From assembly GCA_026119855.1 (NCBI GenBank), contig JAOWBW010000869.1, forward strand, positions 62,001 through 126,000: 64,000 bases of DNA, given 5' to 3'. Shown piece by piece: positions 44,432 to 55,305 of the stretch; within the stretch, counting starts at the first letter, position 1; the number at the start of each line of letters is the position of its first letter. The position numbers were made by a program, and so were the translations under genes. This stretch comes from Campanula takesimana. Taxonomy: Eukaryota; Streptophyta; Magnoliopsida; Asterales; Campanulaceae. Under the pieces are notes generated by a model. It made no database searches, had not been told where the DNA came from, and was given only the letters and a program-made list of their open reading frames with translations.

Positions 44432-45628
44432 TCAACTTCCCATTGCCCTCAGCTCCTCCAATTGCAACTTGATTTCATCCTGTACCAGTTCAAGTCGCTT
44501 GGAATAAACCTCCAATTCTGATATATGTTGTTTCCTCCACTTTTCGTCCGCCACATCCCCACCTGAGCATTTCAATGATCCGCTAAACCCCAAAGGCATT
44601 GGATTCAAATTCACCCCTCCGAGCCCTCGTGAAGCATATGATCCATTCACAGCATTGGTAAGCAACTCCTTAAACAAAGGTGAAAGGCAACTTTTGACAG
44701 TTTCCTCAACCAAGTTGGGAATTGAGGCGGCCACAGACTGCTCAGGCTGTTGATTGAAAACCTGAGGCGGTTTCTCTTCAACCTTTACTCCTCCCCTCGA
44801 TCGCTTCCGTGACCTAGGCACTTTGTTCTCGGAACTATTGGGATCAAAACCATTAATGTTATGATCATTCAAATTAAAAGTAAGGTTAGGGGTTGAATTC
44901 GAGTACGGGCTAGGGTTAGCATCTTCATAATCCAATCCAGTTCCTTCAATTCCAACAGTGGCGAGGCCGGACCCGCCACTACCTCCGGCAGCTAGTCCGC
45001 TCCAGATCTTACAGGAGATCTCAAAAGTGGCCTGATCATGGGGGGTCTTAAAAACATACTCTTTACCGGAACTGATCTTACTCACAACATTCCGATACTT
45101 CTTCTTCAACCTCCGGAGCTTCTCAACCAACTGATTCTTGTTAAAATCGAGCTGCAATTTATTCTTCACCTGGTCATAAAACGCAGTGGTATCATGATGA
45201 TGAGACGAACTATTGGGCCCCCGCGAGGTGGTGTAATCGAGAAACCCCTGCAACAGCTCGATCTCATCTTCATCGGTCCACAACCGTTGAAACAACTTCC
45301 TAGACTCGTCCAACGGCATAGGCTTCCTCTCCCCGACGGTGGTCGGGATCATGGCGTCGTCTATACGCTGCCGCTTGAGATCAGGAAGCGGAACGACGGA
45401 AGACGACTGAACGGCAGCAGGCGCGGTGGTAACGGCGGCGGTATTCGGAACGCCAGCTACCGCAATAGTGACCTCGCCGGCAGCGGAAGAAATGGAATCG
45501 TCCTCATCGAAAACATCTTCGTCGTCATCGTCAAGGGGAGGGTGGTTTTCCTCCTCGCTGACTTCTTCATCTTCGTCTTCATCGAGATCTTCCTCGCCGT
45601 AGACGGTGTGATTCTCTCCGGAAGCCAT
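44432..45628 (-). CDS. GeBP/STOREKEEPER-like transcription factor (DUF573)
   Basis: An intact single-exon gene of 398 aa. Residues 11-45 are strongly acidic. Residues 112-212 form the DUF573 DNA-binding domain: FQRLWTDEDEIELLQGFLDY, FYDQVKNKLQLDFNKNQLVE, KLRRLKKKYRNVV and FKTPHDQATFEISCKIW. PRSRKRSRGG at 271-280 looks like a nuclear localisation signal. The tail from about 361 (KWRKQHISELEVYSKRLELV) is a probable coiled coil of the GeBP leucine-zipper type, used for dimerisation. In Arabidopsis such proteins regulate trichome and cytokinin-response genes in the nucleus. The start was chosen as the first ATG before the acidic region. The gene lies alone between transposons, with a MULE-like element 367 bp upstream. 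Confidence 0.93.
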   Translation of the reverse strand: MASGENHTVYGEEDLDEDEDEEVSEEENHPPLDDDDEDVFDEDDSISSAAGEVTIAVAGVPNTAAVTTAPAAVQSSSVVPLPDLKRQRIDDAMIPTTVGERKPMPLDESRKLFQRLWTDEDEIELLQGFLDYTTSRGPNSSSHHHDTTAFYDQVKNKLQLDFNKNQLVEKLRRLKKKYRNVVSKISSGKEYVFKTPHDQATFEISCKIWSGLAAGGSGGSGLATVGIEGTGLDYEDANPSPYSNSTPNLTFNLNDHNINGFDPNSSENKVPRSRKRSRGGVKVEEKPPQVFNQQPEQSVAASIPNLVEETVKSCLSPLFKELLTNAVNGSYASRGLGGVNLNPMPLGFSGSLKCSGGDVADEKWRKQHISELEVYSKRLELVQDEIKLQLEELRAMGS

Positions 45629-45994
45629 CGCCGTCGTGGATGAATTGGGAGGGAGGGGGTGGTTGGGTCAATGGATCTAGGGCTAGAAAAGAGGGGGGAG
45701 TGGGTTAGGCCGATAGTGAAGGGGTTCACGAGTTTCTTTACTCTTTTTCGTACCAGGCTCGGTTGAATGGTTCCTGACATCAGCGGTTTGGCACGTGACA
45801 TTTCTCTTTACAAAAAATTTAAGCTAACTAGGATTTTTAGTTTAGTTTGACTTTATACCGAGATTAAAAAAAAAAATGTTGTGAGTATGAAAAATAAAAT
45901 AAAATAAGTAAGAGAAATAAAGTGGGTAGAACTAGAAAGTTTTTGTTGTGAAAATGATAAATGGGTCACATTGTCTATTTTAGTATTAAAACAA

Positions 45995-47698
45995 GGGCGG
46001 ATTACATTTTAGGCCCCAAAGTTTGGGGGTGTTCCTATGATGGGCTCTAAAGTATCTCTGTTAGCATTTTGGGCCCCAAAGTTGTCATTTTTTATCGAGT
46101 TAGGGTTTTTAACCAATTTTGTTATAAAAACCCGTTAAATAGGCATGTGCCACGCACATGCCACCTAACGGAGGATAATTTTGGCATTTGCTCCTAACTG
46201 TTAAGGGGTCAATTGTAAGAGCCATAAAATGGGGGCCAAAATTAAAATAACATTCAAATTGGACATGTGCATATCATGTGAGGACTATTTTGATCATTTT
46301 CTGTGAAAAAACAAGGGCATCAATGTCAATTTGTTGAATTTGTTCTTCACCCAACTCCACCGGTCAACAACCACTAGCACCACCGGTCAACAACCGCCAC
46401 CACCACCAGTCAACCACCACAATCACCACCAATACTCCCAAAATCAGACTACCACCCTCCAAATCTGGCCACCATTAACTACATCAAAGGTCAAAAACAA
46501 AAATAAACCCAGAAGATCTAAAGTTTGGTTTCCAATATTTTGAAAATCTCACATTTCAGATCCCGTCAATAGAAAATTGTGAATCTGGGTGGAGAAGTGT
46601 CGGATTGCAGAGGAGAGCGGATGTCGATCTCGGAGGGAAAGAGAGTAAAGAACATAGGGAAGAAGGGGCGAACAGAGGAATGGAGAAGGGGGCCATGGAT
46701 AAAGGAAAGAACGGCGGACATAAGGAAGGGAAGGAGGGGCTGAGAGAGGGATGGGCGGTGACGGAATTTGAAACCAGAATTTGAGGTATGGTGGCCTGGG
46801 CTGGGGTAAAGGAAGACGGAGAGGAATGTTTGGGAGAAGATGAACTCGACATTTGAGGGTTTCTTTTTTGTTTTCTTTATTTATTTTATTTTTGGTTTAG
46901 TTAGGATATTTATTTTATTTATACTTTCTTATTTTTCAACTTCACTTTTTATTTTAGTTTCAAAAAAAAAACTTCGCTTTTTATTTTTATATGTTTGCTT
47001 TTATTTATTATGCTATTAGTAAATTTTATTTAAAATTATTAAAAATTATAGGAGTAAATACCAATGTATTACTTTATATAAATAGAAAAAAGCTTATAAT
47101 AAAATAAATATTAATTTTTAAAAAGTTGTTTTAAAATATTTTTTACTGTAAATAACTTTATTATTTTAGATAATAATAGAATTTTATTTGAACGGGTTTG
47201 AAATAAATATTAATTTTAAAAAAGTTGTTTTAAAAAGTTGTTTTAAAAAGTTGGTGATGAAAATATATTCTTTTTGCTAAATATATAAATGAGAATAATA
47301 TTCTTATTGAATTCATCAAAGTAATATTTATTCATAGTTTTTTTTTTAATTTGAGCAAAAAAATATTTTAATATTTAAAGCCATTAAATTTTCTTTATAT
47401 AAATGTTATTATTTTTAAAAAGGCTAATTATTTGAAAAATAATTTTTAATATTTAAGCCCATTAAATTTAAGAATGTGCAGTAAACCCCCTATAAGTTAA
47501 ATCAATTTCAAACTATCCTCCGTTAGGTGACATGTGCGTGGCACGTGCCTATTTAACGAGTTTTTCTAACAAAACTGGTTAAAAAACCTAAAATGCTAAC
47601 AGAATGACAATTTTGGGACCCAAAATGCTAACGGAGATACTTTAGAGCCCACCATAGGAACACCCCCAAAACTTTGGGGCTTAAAATGTAATTCGCCC
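45995..47698. mobile_element. MULE-like element 1 with 9-bp target duplication
   Basis: A 1704-bp element flanked by the perfect direct repeat TTAAAACAA (45986-45994 and 47699-47707). Its inverted ends are about 200 bp: GGGCGGATTACATTTTAGGC on the left matches the complement of GCTTAAAATGTAATTCGCCC on the right, and both continue through TTGGGGGTGTTCCTATG-type sequence. No transposase is encoded. The centre (46330-46850) is CCACC- and GGAAGG-rich DNA with a 98-codon ORF on the minus strand, possibly captured host sequence. It sits upstream of the GeBP-like gene and could affect its promoter. Confidence 0.88.
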
Positions 47699-47707
47699 TT
47701 AAAACAA

Positions 47708-49554
47708 CAAAAAACTTTAATATGAAACAAAACAAAAAAAAGAAGCAAAAGCATTAATATAGAACGGAAAAGAGTATCTTATAATTGGTCCATCTACTCT
47801 TAAAACTTGACTAATGGAACCACCAATTCTCGGCTAGCAAGAACATGAGACCTAAACCAAAGATTTTATTTCTCAATTATTCCTTTTTATAAAAAATATT
47901 CAGTGGATGACAAGTCTTGAAATTGAAAAGTATTTTTCAAAATAGCTAAGGTTCGTGAAATTTCCAATTAGAATTAAACTCGCTACTAAGAATGGCGAGT
48001 TTTAGAGAGAAAATGTATAAACTAGCTACTGCAATTAGCGAGTTTCACCGTACTTGATTATTTTGGCAAATACTTTTCAAAACATATCATTTAGAAAAAT
48101 ATTTTTTAAAAAAGAATTAAATAAGAAAAAAAAAATCAAACCACTTGACAACCTCTTGAAACAATTATAAATATTATAAAAAAATGTGTTTTTTTAGTCT
48201 CAGTTAAGTTTTTTACTTTTCTTTTTGTATGTTACAGTTTAAGGTTTTTAATTGCTTTACTCCTTAAATGACAAAGTATAAATAGTGTTTTGGACAAATT
48301 GTCCTCATAAAGTTCATATATTACAAAAAAAAAAAACATCAATTACCTATCTACTTTTAACTCATTTGCTTTATGAGTGGACAATTATATCCTTCCTTTG
48401 TAGACTCAAGTTTGCTTTGATTCTTTAATAAGCGTGTAAAGTCAAACTAAAAACCTTAAACTGAGACTTAAACTGGGACGAAAGGAGCAGTAAAAAATAA
48501 AAAATAAACAAAAGCTATAGAATTAAAAAGATATACTAATGTCTTGTCTAATTTATAATCTTCCATATATAACCTTACTTAATTATCTACATAAAAAAGA
48601 GATTAATTTCTCAAAAGTCTCTAAAACAAAACATAATTGATAATAAGGACCTTAGGTTTTTTATTTCTAAAATGTTCACAAGTTAAAATTTTATTGCTCA
48701 AACCTTTGAGAGTGTCTGAGAGACTGTCTCAGACCACGGATGGATGAACCTTAAAGAAATGTCTGAGAGACGTGTCTCAAAACACGGATATACCTTAGAG
48801 AAATAAAAAAAAATGTAGAATCCTTATAAAAAAAAATAAACATTTAGTTGAAGGGCTTTTGAGAAAATACCCATAAAAATGTTTTTTTTTATTCAACATG
48901 GTATAATGGGAAAAGTGAATCATTAATGTGCACTGAATTTTGTAAATATTCAAAACTAAATTGAGAAGACAAAAAAAAAGGGTTCTACTATTTGCACTAC
49001 TTTTTAGTTGTGTAAAAAACCTCAAAAGAATAAAACAGCCATTAAATGTAAAAAGTTAAAAAGTCAATGTGTTCCATACTACTACTAGACTGCATCTAGG
49101 TCTTCTTGGGGTTTTCTTTCTTTTTTTTTTTTTTTTTTGCATAAACTTTTTCTTGTTTCTCTCATTTTTCAAACAAATTGAGAAATGACTCATTTCTTCT
49201 GTTAATTTTAATATCCTATTTATATTACAAAAATATAATTAAATTAGTATGCTTTTTTTCAAATATGTTTTAAAATTATAAATATATCTTCTTATTTTCT
49301 TAAAAAAATATATTTATACTCTCTCTGTCCCATTTTAAGAGTCAATTGTTTTTTAAAAAGACGTCCCATTTTAAAAATCATAATCCTAAAATGAAAAGTG
49401 GGTTCTACACAACAATTATCCACTAACTTTTCTCTACCTCACTTTCTCTCTCCTACCCAACTATCAACGCTCACAACACATCATATTTTCCTTAATTATT
49501 TAACTCGCCCATTTATTTTACTTTGTTTGCATATGCATGTTATGTATTAAGTTA
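47708..49554. other. AT-rich stretch with MITE remnants
   Basis: 48195-48491 has TTAGTCTCAGTTAAG on the left and AACTGAGACTTAAACTGGGA on the right, a decayed MITE. 49319-49500 starts CTCTCTCTGTCCCATTTTAA, another MITE left end. At 48710-48785 GTCTGAGAGAC occurs twice in TGAGAGTGTCTGAGAGACTG-like context. At 47980-48050 AACTCGCTACTAAGAATGGC and AACTAGCTACTGCAATTAGC repeat a short phrase. No gene. Confidence 0.5.
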
Positions 49555-50300
49555 GGGAAAATTGCATTTTAGGCCCCAAAGTTTGGGGGTCTTCCTATGA
49601 TGGGCTCTAAAGTATTTCAGTTAGCATTTTGGGCCCCAAAGTTGTCATTTTTTGTTGAATTAGGGTTTTTAACCAATTTTGTTACAAAACCCCATTAAAT
49701 AGGCACTTGCCACGCACATGATCAATAAATTGATTGGTTTAAAATGATATTAACTGTCAGGGGGTTAATGACATATCTTCAAAATTAGGAGAGTTAAACA
49801 AAAAAGAAAAACTCATTCCCTTTTCTCTTCACCTTCCCCAGCACTCCCATCTACTCCATACCAGCCCTTCTCATTTCCTCTGAATTTCCACTTCAAATAC
49901 TTCACCTGTAAAACCCTCTTGCTGTCGACAGAAAAGATTAGCCGGGAATCGTGCTAGCCGAGACGGCAATCGATTGATATGTCTCTCATTTCGCCGCCGA
50001 AGATTGCCTTGGTGTACCACAACTCTGCATCCTCGGCAGAGGGAAAATCGAGGAATGTGTGGTGATTGTTTGAAGTAGTTTTTGGTATCAAATAAAGCCT
50101 TCGGGTTAATCAAAGTCGAGTGGTTCTTTGTGATGCTTGATCCTCGTCTTCTGGCGGCGGCCATGTGAAGATGCCGAGGTCTTGATCTGTAGACAAGCTT
50201 GGCCTATGTCTTGAACTGAGGGCCTCTGTATGGGTTCATCCTTGGGCTTCCTTGGTCAGGGATGTGTGCGACCCGACCCAATGTACAAGTCGATTTTCAC
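49555..50300. mobile_element. MULE-like element 3, left half only
   Basis: GGGAAAATTGCATTTTAGGC and the following roughly 180 bp match the left inverted repeat of element 1 (TTTGGGGGT.TTCCTATGA, GGGCCCCAAAGTTGTCA). Gene-like, GC-richer DNA follows, with a 97-codon minus-strand ORF (50164-49871) that I do not recognise. No right inverted repeat was found, so the right boundary given is only where the gene-like DNA fades. Confidence 0.55.
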
Positions 50301-50576
50301 CGTTCAGAATTTTTTTTTGTGAAAAAATAATAATTTTACATACAAAATTAATTTCAAAAAGAGTTAGTCTTATGAAAAACTAGTTTTACACTAAAAAATG
50401 TGTAATTTGTTTTACATTAAGATACTCTGCTTTACATTTAATGATGAAAACATGTTTTACACTAAAGCGTGTAAAATAAGTTTTTCTCGAAATTTTCCCT
50501 TTAAAATTGACATTTATTTTGAAACAAAAACTTCTTAAAAACAAACATTCATTTAAGGATAGTGGGAATAAATATA

Positions 50577-50859
50577 CTCCATCCTTCCCATTTTAAGAGT
50601 CAAAAATTTCTCAAATGAGTGTCTCAACTTAAGAGTCAAAATCCCAAAAAAGTTTTTTATACTTCTTTATTTAGTGAGCCCTACATGGCATACACGCAAC
50701 AACTATCCACTAACTATTTCATACCCCACTTTCTCTCTCTCACTCACTTTCTATACCCACAACACTCTACCCCACTATCTATATTTTATAATAAAAATAT
50801 TTATTTCTTAATTTTTGAACCCAATTTTTTTTTTGACTATTAAAATGAGATGGACGGAG
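50577..50859. mobile_element. Stowaway-like MITE, family 4
   Basis: CTCCATCCTTCCCATTTTAA on the left, TTAAAATGAGATGGACGGAG on the right, with TA on both sides. Confidence 0.75.
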
Positions 50860-51184
50860 TATGTAAAATCAATTATTGTAAAGAGAATTGAGTAATGTTA
50901 AAATTAGTTTATTAGTTTTAGTAATTTTTAATATTGATTATTTTACATACAGTATAAAATAGTGAATGTTAAAGAAAGATATTTTGGGTTGGAGTACTAA
51001 TGACGTTAGTAAAGGCCTCATGCCATTATTGTACTTTTGCAGCCCCCATGATTTTTCTCTTCTTGGTTTTAGTACTTCACTCAAAAAGAGAGAATAAATT
51101 TTGCAAATAGAAAAAGAGTTGTGCAAATAGAAATTCCCAAAAAAAATGTCACGTTAATGGAATGAGGGTGTATTTTTAAAAGTA

Positions 51185-51443
51185 CTACCTATGTCCCTAA
51201 ATGAGTGTCCAAATTTCATTTTAAGGGACATCTGAAAGTGTCAACTTTTTGTACATTTTGGTGGCAAAGATTCATATATAATATTGTAATTTCTTTTCCA
51301 AACATTTAGTTTTGAACGTATAAAGAGACCGGTGAAAAATATTTTGAAAAAAAATATTTAGGGACAAAGTTATGCAAAAAAAAGACACTCATTTTGGGAC
51401 AAAGATTTCTTGAAAATGGACACTCATTTAGGGACAGAGAGAG
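51185..51443. mobile_element. Stowaway-like MITE, family 5
   Basis: CTACCTATGTCCCTAAATGA on the left and CATTTAGGGACAGAGAGAG on the right, TA on both sides. The inner AATGAGTGTCCAAAT and ATGGACACTCATTT are inverted copies. Confidence 0.78.
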
Positions 51444-51529
51444 TATATATGAAAAACATTGTTGCCATGAACCATCTTCAACCTCCTTAACAGCCACCCT
51501 TCGTACACTCACTCCATCTCCACAGTTGT

Positions 51530-52412
51530 CAGGGGCTGATCTTACGTTGTAGGAGCGGGTGCACGTGCACCCGGTCAACCAAATTTTTTAATTTAAAAAT
51601 TTTGTTTTTACTACGTGCACCCCCAAAAAAATGAGTTAGAGTATTAAATTAACTAGATGGTATGTGAACTTAGTAAAAGGATAAGAAATCCACATATATG
51701 TGTTTTACGGGAGAGGAAAGTAACAGAGGCCCAAAAATCAGTTTGTAAACACGGAGGAAAGGAAAGGAGTGCCGAGTCCGACTGCCGAGTGCGTTGTTGT
51801 GCGGGCGGGCGACGAACGAAATCAATAGAGAGAGTTGATTGGAAATCCGCAAAGCATTATTCTCAATCATTCGCACTCTTGTAAGTATCCTCAAATCCCT
51901 CATCTTATTATCTTTCTCTGGATTGTTGTAAATTGAAATCTAGGGTTTGAATATTATTTTGGGGCTTTGATTTTTTTCTTCAAATTTCATGGGTGATTTC
52001 AATATGAGTGTTTATTAAATGTTTGACTTTAAATATATATGTGTTTGAATGGTTATTTCATTGATTTTTTGTAGGATTGTTGGTGTTTTTGGTTGATTAT
52101 TGAATATGGACAAATTTCTTATCAAACGGAAAAAAATTGGGGATGGTGAAACTAGTTTTGGGGTGGGTAATTCTAGTAGTGCTAGTGCACCAAGTCAACA
52201 ATCGGTCCCCATGATGGCTTCTTCTAGTAAAGAATTTATTGATTTGAATAGTCTTCCTTCGGATCCCGCATTTAGAAAAAGGATTTCTGAATATCATCCA
52301 AATCAAGTAGATGATATTAGAAGATACTATGTACAAAAGGGTCCTTGTCAACCTATCGGTTATGTAGTGTAAATTGTGCACCCGATGGTTAGAAATCCAA
52401 GATCCGCCACTG
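51530..52412. mobile_element. hAT deletion derivative with 8-bp target duplication
   Basis: An 883-bp element flanked by the perfect 8-bp direct repeat ACAGTTGT (51522-51529 and 52413-52420). Its ends are CAGGGGCTGATCTTA and AAGATCCGCCACTG, i.e. hAT-type inverted repeats starting CAG.GGC.GATCTT. The subterminal left end contains GGGTGCACGTGCACCC, a perfect 16-bp palindrome. It carries the first coding exon of a transposase; nearly all the rest of the gene is missing, as in an internal deletion. Confidence 0.92.
52106..52372 (+). pseudogene. N-terminal fragment of a TTF-zinc-finger hAT transposase
   Basis: It starts at the ATG at 52106 (MDKFLIKRKKIGDGETSFGV) and gives about 88 aa. It contains IDLNSLPSDPAFRKRISEYH and RRYYVQKGPCQP, matching the start of plant hAT transposases with a TTF-type zinc finger (D...LP.DP..R..I..Y.PN..D..RR.Y...GPCQP). 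It ends in IGYVV and a stop only 27 bp before the right inverted repeat, where a full transposase would have some 600 more residues. A leader exon (about 51690-51880) and a GT-AG intron (51881-52073) appear to precede it, so a transcript could still be made. The fragment lacks the catalytic RNase H fold and the dimerisation domain. Confidence 0.75.
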
Positions 52413-52861
52413 ACAGTTGTCTATGTCATCCATCAATTAATTAAATAGGGGTTTACATATGTAGGTTCAATCAAAATGGGTTGAAAAAAAATTAAGGAGA
52501 GCGAAGGGAGGCGGCATGCGATTGAGAAATTGGGAGGGAGATTATTTGGCTTGTGTGGTTTTTTTTTTTTTTTTGGTAGGGGTTGGATAATGTTGTGGTG
52601 AAGAGAATGGACGAGGGGGTATTTCAAACCATTGACAACGGTGACAACGTTAAACCGGACTTAGGGGTGCGAAGTATGGGGAAGAAAGAGGTGGAGGTGA
52701 AAGAAATTGTGAGAAAAGTACCATTTTTGTCCCTGAAGTAGTTTGCGTTTTACCTATTCATCCTTGAACCTTTTTCTTTTACCTATTAGCCAGTGATATT
52801 TCTTTTTCGTGGATTAAGACATCCTTCTGTCTCTTTACCGTTCAATGCCCCGTTAAATATT

Positions 52862-54660
52862 GGGTTAATGACAATTTAGGGCCTGAACTCCAGGGGGTGC
52901 GTCTAAAAGGGGCCTCGGGTTTTTTTCCCGCTAGATCAGGGCTCAATATCTAAATTTTTCGACAGTTAAGGGCTTTTTGACGGAAATCGTTAGAAAATCA
53001 GTTAAGTAACCATGTGCATGGCACGTGATTAACAGATCAGTTAGTTTGAATTCATAGTAACTTTTAAGGGGTTACATTATATATTTTAAAAGTGTGGGGA
53101 GAGTGGAAAAAATATTATATCCCTTAATCTCCCTTCTCTCACATACGCAGTATATTTCCACTCTCTTTCTCCCGTTTCTCTCTCTCCCTTCGTCTTCCTC
53201 GGCACACCCCCTCCGGCCTTCTTCTCCGGCAGTCGTCGGATTTTCCGGCCAATCCTCGAAACTACTTCCCCCAGATCCTGTATCCTTATCCTATCTATAC
53301 CATCTCAGATCAGCCTCCCTACCGCCAAACCATCCCCCTTACTCTCAGTCAAATAAGAACTGGACACCATCTCTTCTCAGAAATCAACGATAGCAGCGCC
53401 AGATCTAGGAGGGTGAATGGTTTTTTTGTTCTTCAAATTAACCAAATTTTATTTATTAAGTTCGAATTCTTTCCAATTTCTCTGTCTCCACCACCGTCGT
53501 CTGCATCCTTGTCGTCTTATTCCTCCGGTGGTGATGGTGGTAGTGTGTCAAGTGTGGGTGGTGTAACTGTAGCGGATGTCGGTGGTGGTGTTGGCTACAT
53601 TGAGCACACCTTTTCTGATCGACGATTTGGAAGAAGCCGAGTGTGGAGGAGGAGCTGCAGATGGCGTCGACGATGGTTGACCGGGGAGCAGAGAGGCCGA
53701 TGACGGGGATGGTTAATTCGGGTTTTGCTCCGTTGGTGGGTTTTTGATTTTTTTCCCAAATCGTTGGAGAAGAAGGGTTTTTTTTCCCCCTCAAATCCTC
53801 ATTCTCATGTATTGATTTTGAGTAAGAAAATGGCTGATAATGGTGCTGGATTTGTCTTATGGTGGTGGCTAGCCGGAGATGTGGCCGGAGTTGTTGTAGA
53901 ATAAGGTGGGTTGAGTTTGGCTTTTATGAATTTGTGCATCATGGTATTGTACATTTAATGGTATTGTACATGTAACTAATGTACAATAGTTTTTGTTTAT
54001 GTTTCAAAAAAAATTAAGAAAAACTCAACAAGTCAAAATTATACTAGAGTATGTCTAAAACGGTTAATTAACATATACGCATGATAATTATTTTTGCAAA
54101 AGATCATAAATTTAAATTTAAAGTACTTACTATATTACTTAATATATAAAAAGGGTTAATTGATATTTAGGACATAAAAATATTTTTGCAAAAGATCAAA
54201 TTTAAATTAATTTTTTTGTACAAAAATTTATGTTAAATTTGCTTAAAGTTTTAATATGTTAAATTATGCATTAAAATAATACAAAAATAAATATTATTTA
54301 TTTAAGATAATTATTTATTATTTTGGCATTTTAAATAATTATATTGATCTTAAAGAAAAAATTAAATATTTTTGGTCAAAAATAATTATTTAATCTTGGA
54401 AAGATATTTGGTTTTTCTAACCCTTTGAATTTAAGAATTTGCTTTAAACCCCTTGATAGCAAATATCAGTTCAAACTAACTGATCTGTTAATCACGTGTC
54501 ATGCACATGGTCACTTAACTGATTTTCTAACGATTTCCGTCAAAAAGCCTTTAACTGCCGAAAAATTTAGATATTGAGCCCTGATCTAGCGGGGAAAAAA
54601 AACCCGAAGCCCCTTTTAGACGCACCCCCTGGAGTTCAGGCCCTAAATTGTCATTAACCC
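52862..54660. mobile_element. MULE-like element 2 with 9-bp target duplication
   Basis: A 1799-bp element flanked by the perfect repeat TTAAATATT (52853-52861 and 54661-54669). It has inverted ends of about 210 bp: GGGTTAATGACAATTTAGGG on the left and CCCTAAATTGTCATTAACCC on the right. No transposase. The centre (53090-53800) is CT-, CCGG- and GGTGG-rich and carries unrecognised ORFs on both strands, e.g. 53094-53393 and 53413-53703. Its layout (long arms, GC-rich captured-looking core, AT-rich right side) matches element 1 although the arms differ. Confidence 0.9.
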
Positions 54661-54669
54661 TTAAATATT

Positions 54670-55305
54670 GATGATGTAATGCAATGATGTCAGCAATTTG
54701 CATATGGGTCACAACACCTTTTTATTTGTTTGCTGATGTTGAACTAGATGAGGTTGAATGTAAAATATTAAACTACTAACTTTAAATATAAACTCTTTTT
54801 TAAGCAACTTTAAATATAAACTTTTTAAATTAACAAATATTAAATTTGACTCAAATTCATTGAAAAATAATTTTTTGCTCAAATTGTTGAAAAACAACTA
54901 TAAATAAATATTACTTTGATTAATGAAATGTAATAATATATTAAAATTTACTGTGAGTGAACTTTTTTTTCAACAATTAACTTTTTTTTTGAATTAAAGA
55001 AAAAAAAACTATTTTCATTTTTTTCAGTAATTTTAAATATCCTTAACTTTTCTTTCTTCAACCATAAATTATCATTAATTCCTCCTCTCCCTACGCCCCC
55101 AAAAAAATCTCCCCCTACAAAATTACTATTCTATCGTCAACCACCACAATTATCACCCGCCACCTTCACCTCTGCAACCTCCACCACTATCAGGATTACA
55201 GGCACCACCGCCACCATCATCAGGATTACAATCACCACCGCCACCACCGTCAGGTTTACCGAGTCAAGTCCACCACCATCACCCAACATAATTACAGGCA
55301 CCACC
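54670..55305. other. Stretch without a gene; CCACC-rich tract
   Basis: AT-rich up to about 55130. 55137-55300 is a tract of CACCACC and ATCAGGATTACA/GCACCACCGCCACC units (CAGGATTACAGGCACCACCG and CAGGATTACAATCACCACCG), a short coding-like or minisatellite repeat. The following LTR is inserted in it after a CCACC. Confidence 0.55.

Noticed and set aside
45038..45643. 201-codon plus ORF opposite the GeBP-like gene
   Set aside because: It is the antisense shadow of the DUF573 gene, has no known motif, and its composition is explained by the coding strand.
46556..46852. 98-codon Ser/Pro-rich ORF as a host gene
   Set aside because: It lies inside the MULE-like element, has low complexity and no known domain; mentioned only as possible captured sequence.
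53413..53794. Overlapping plus and minus ORFs in MULE-like element 2
   Set aside because: They are Gly/Ser- or His-rich from GGTGGT-type repeats, and neither shows a domain or a supported exon structure.
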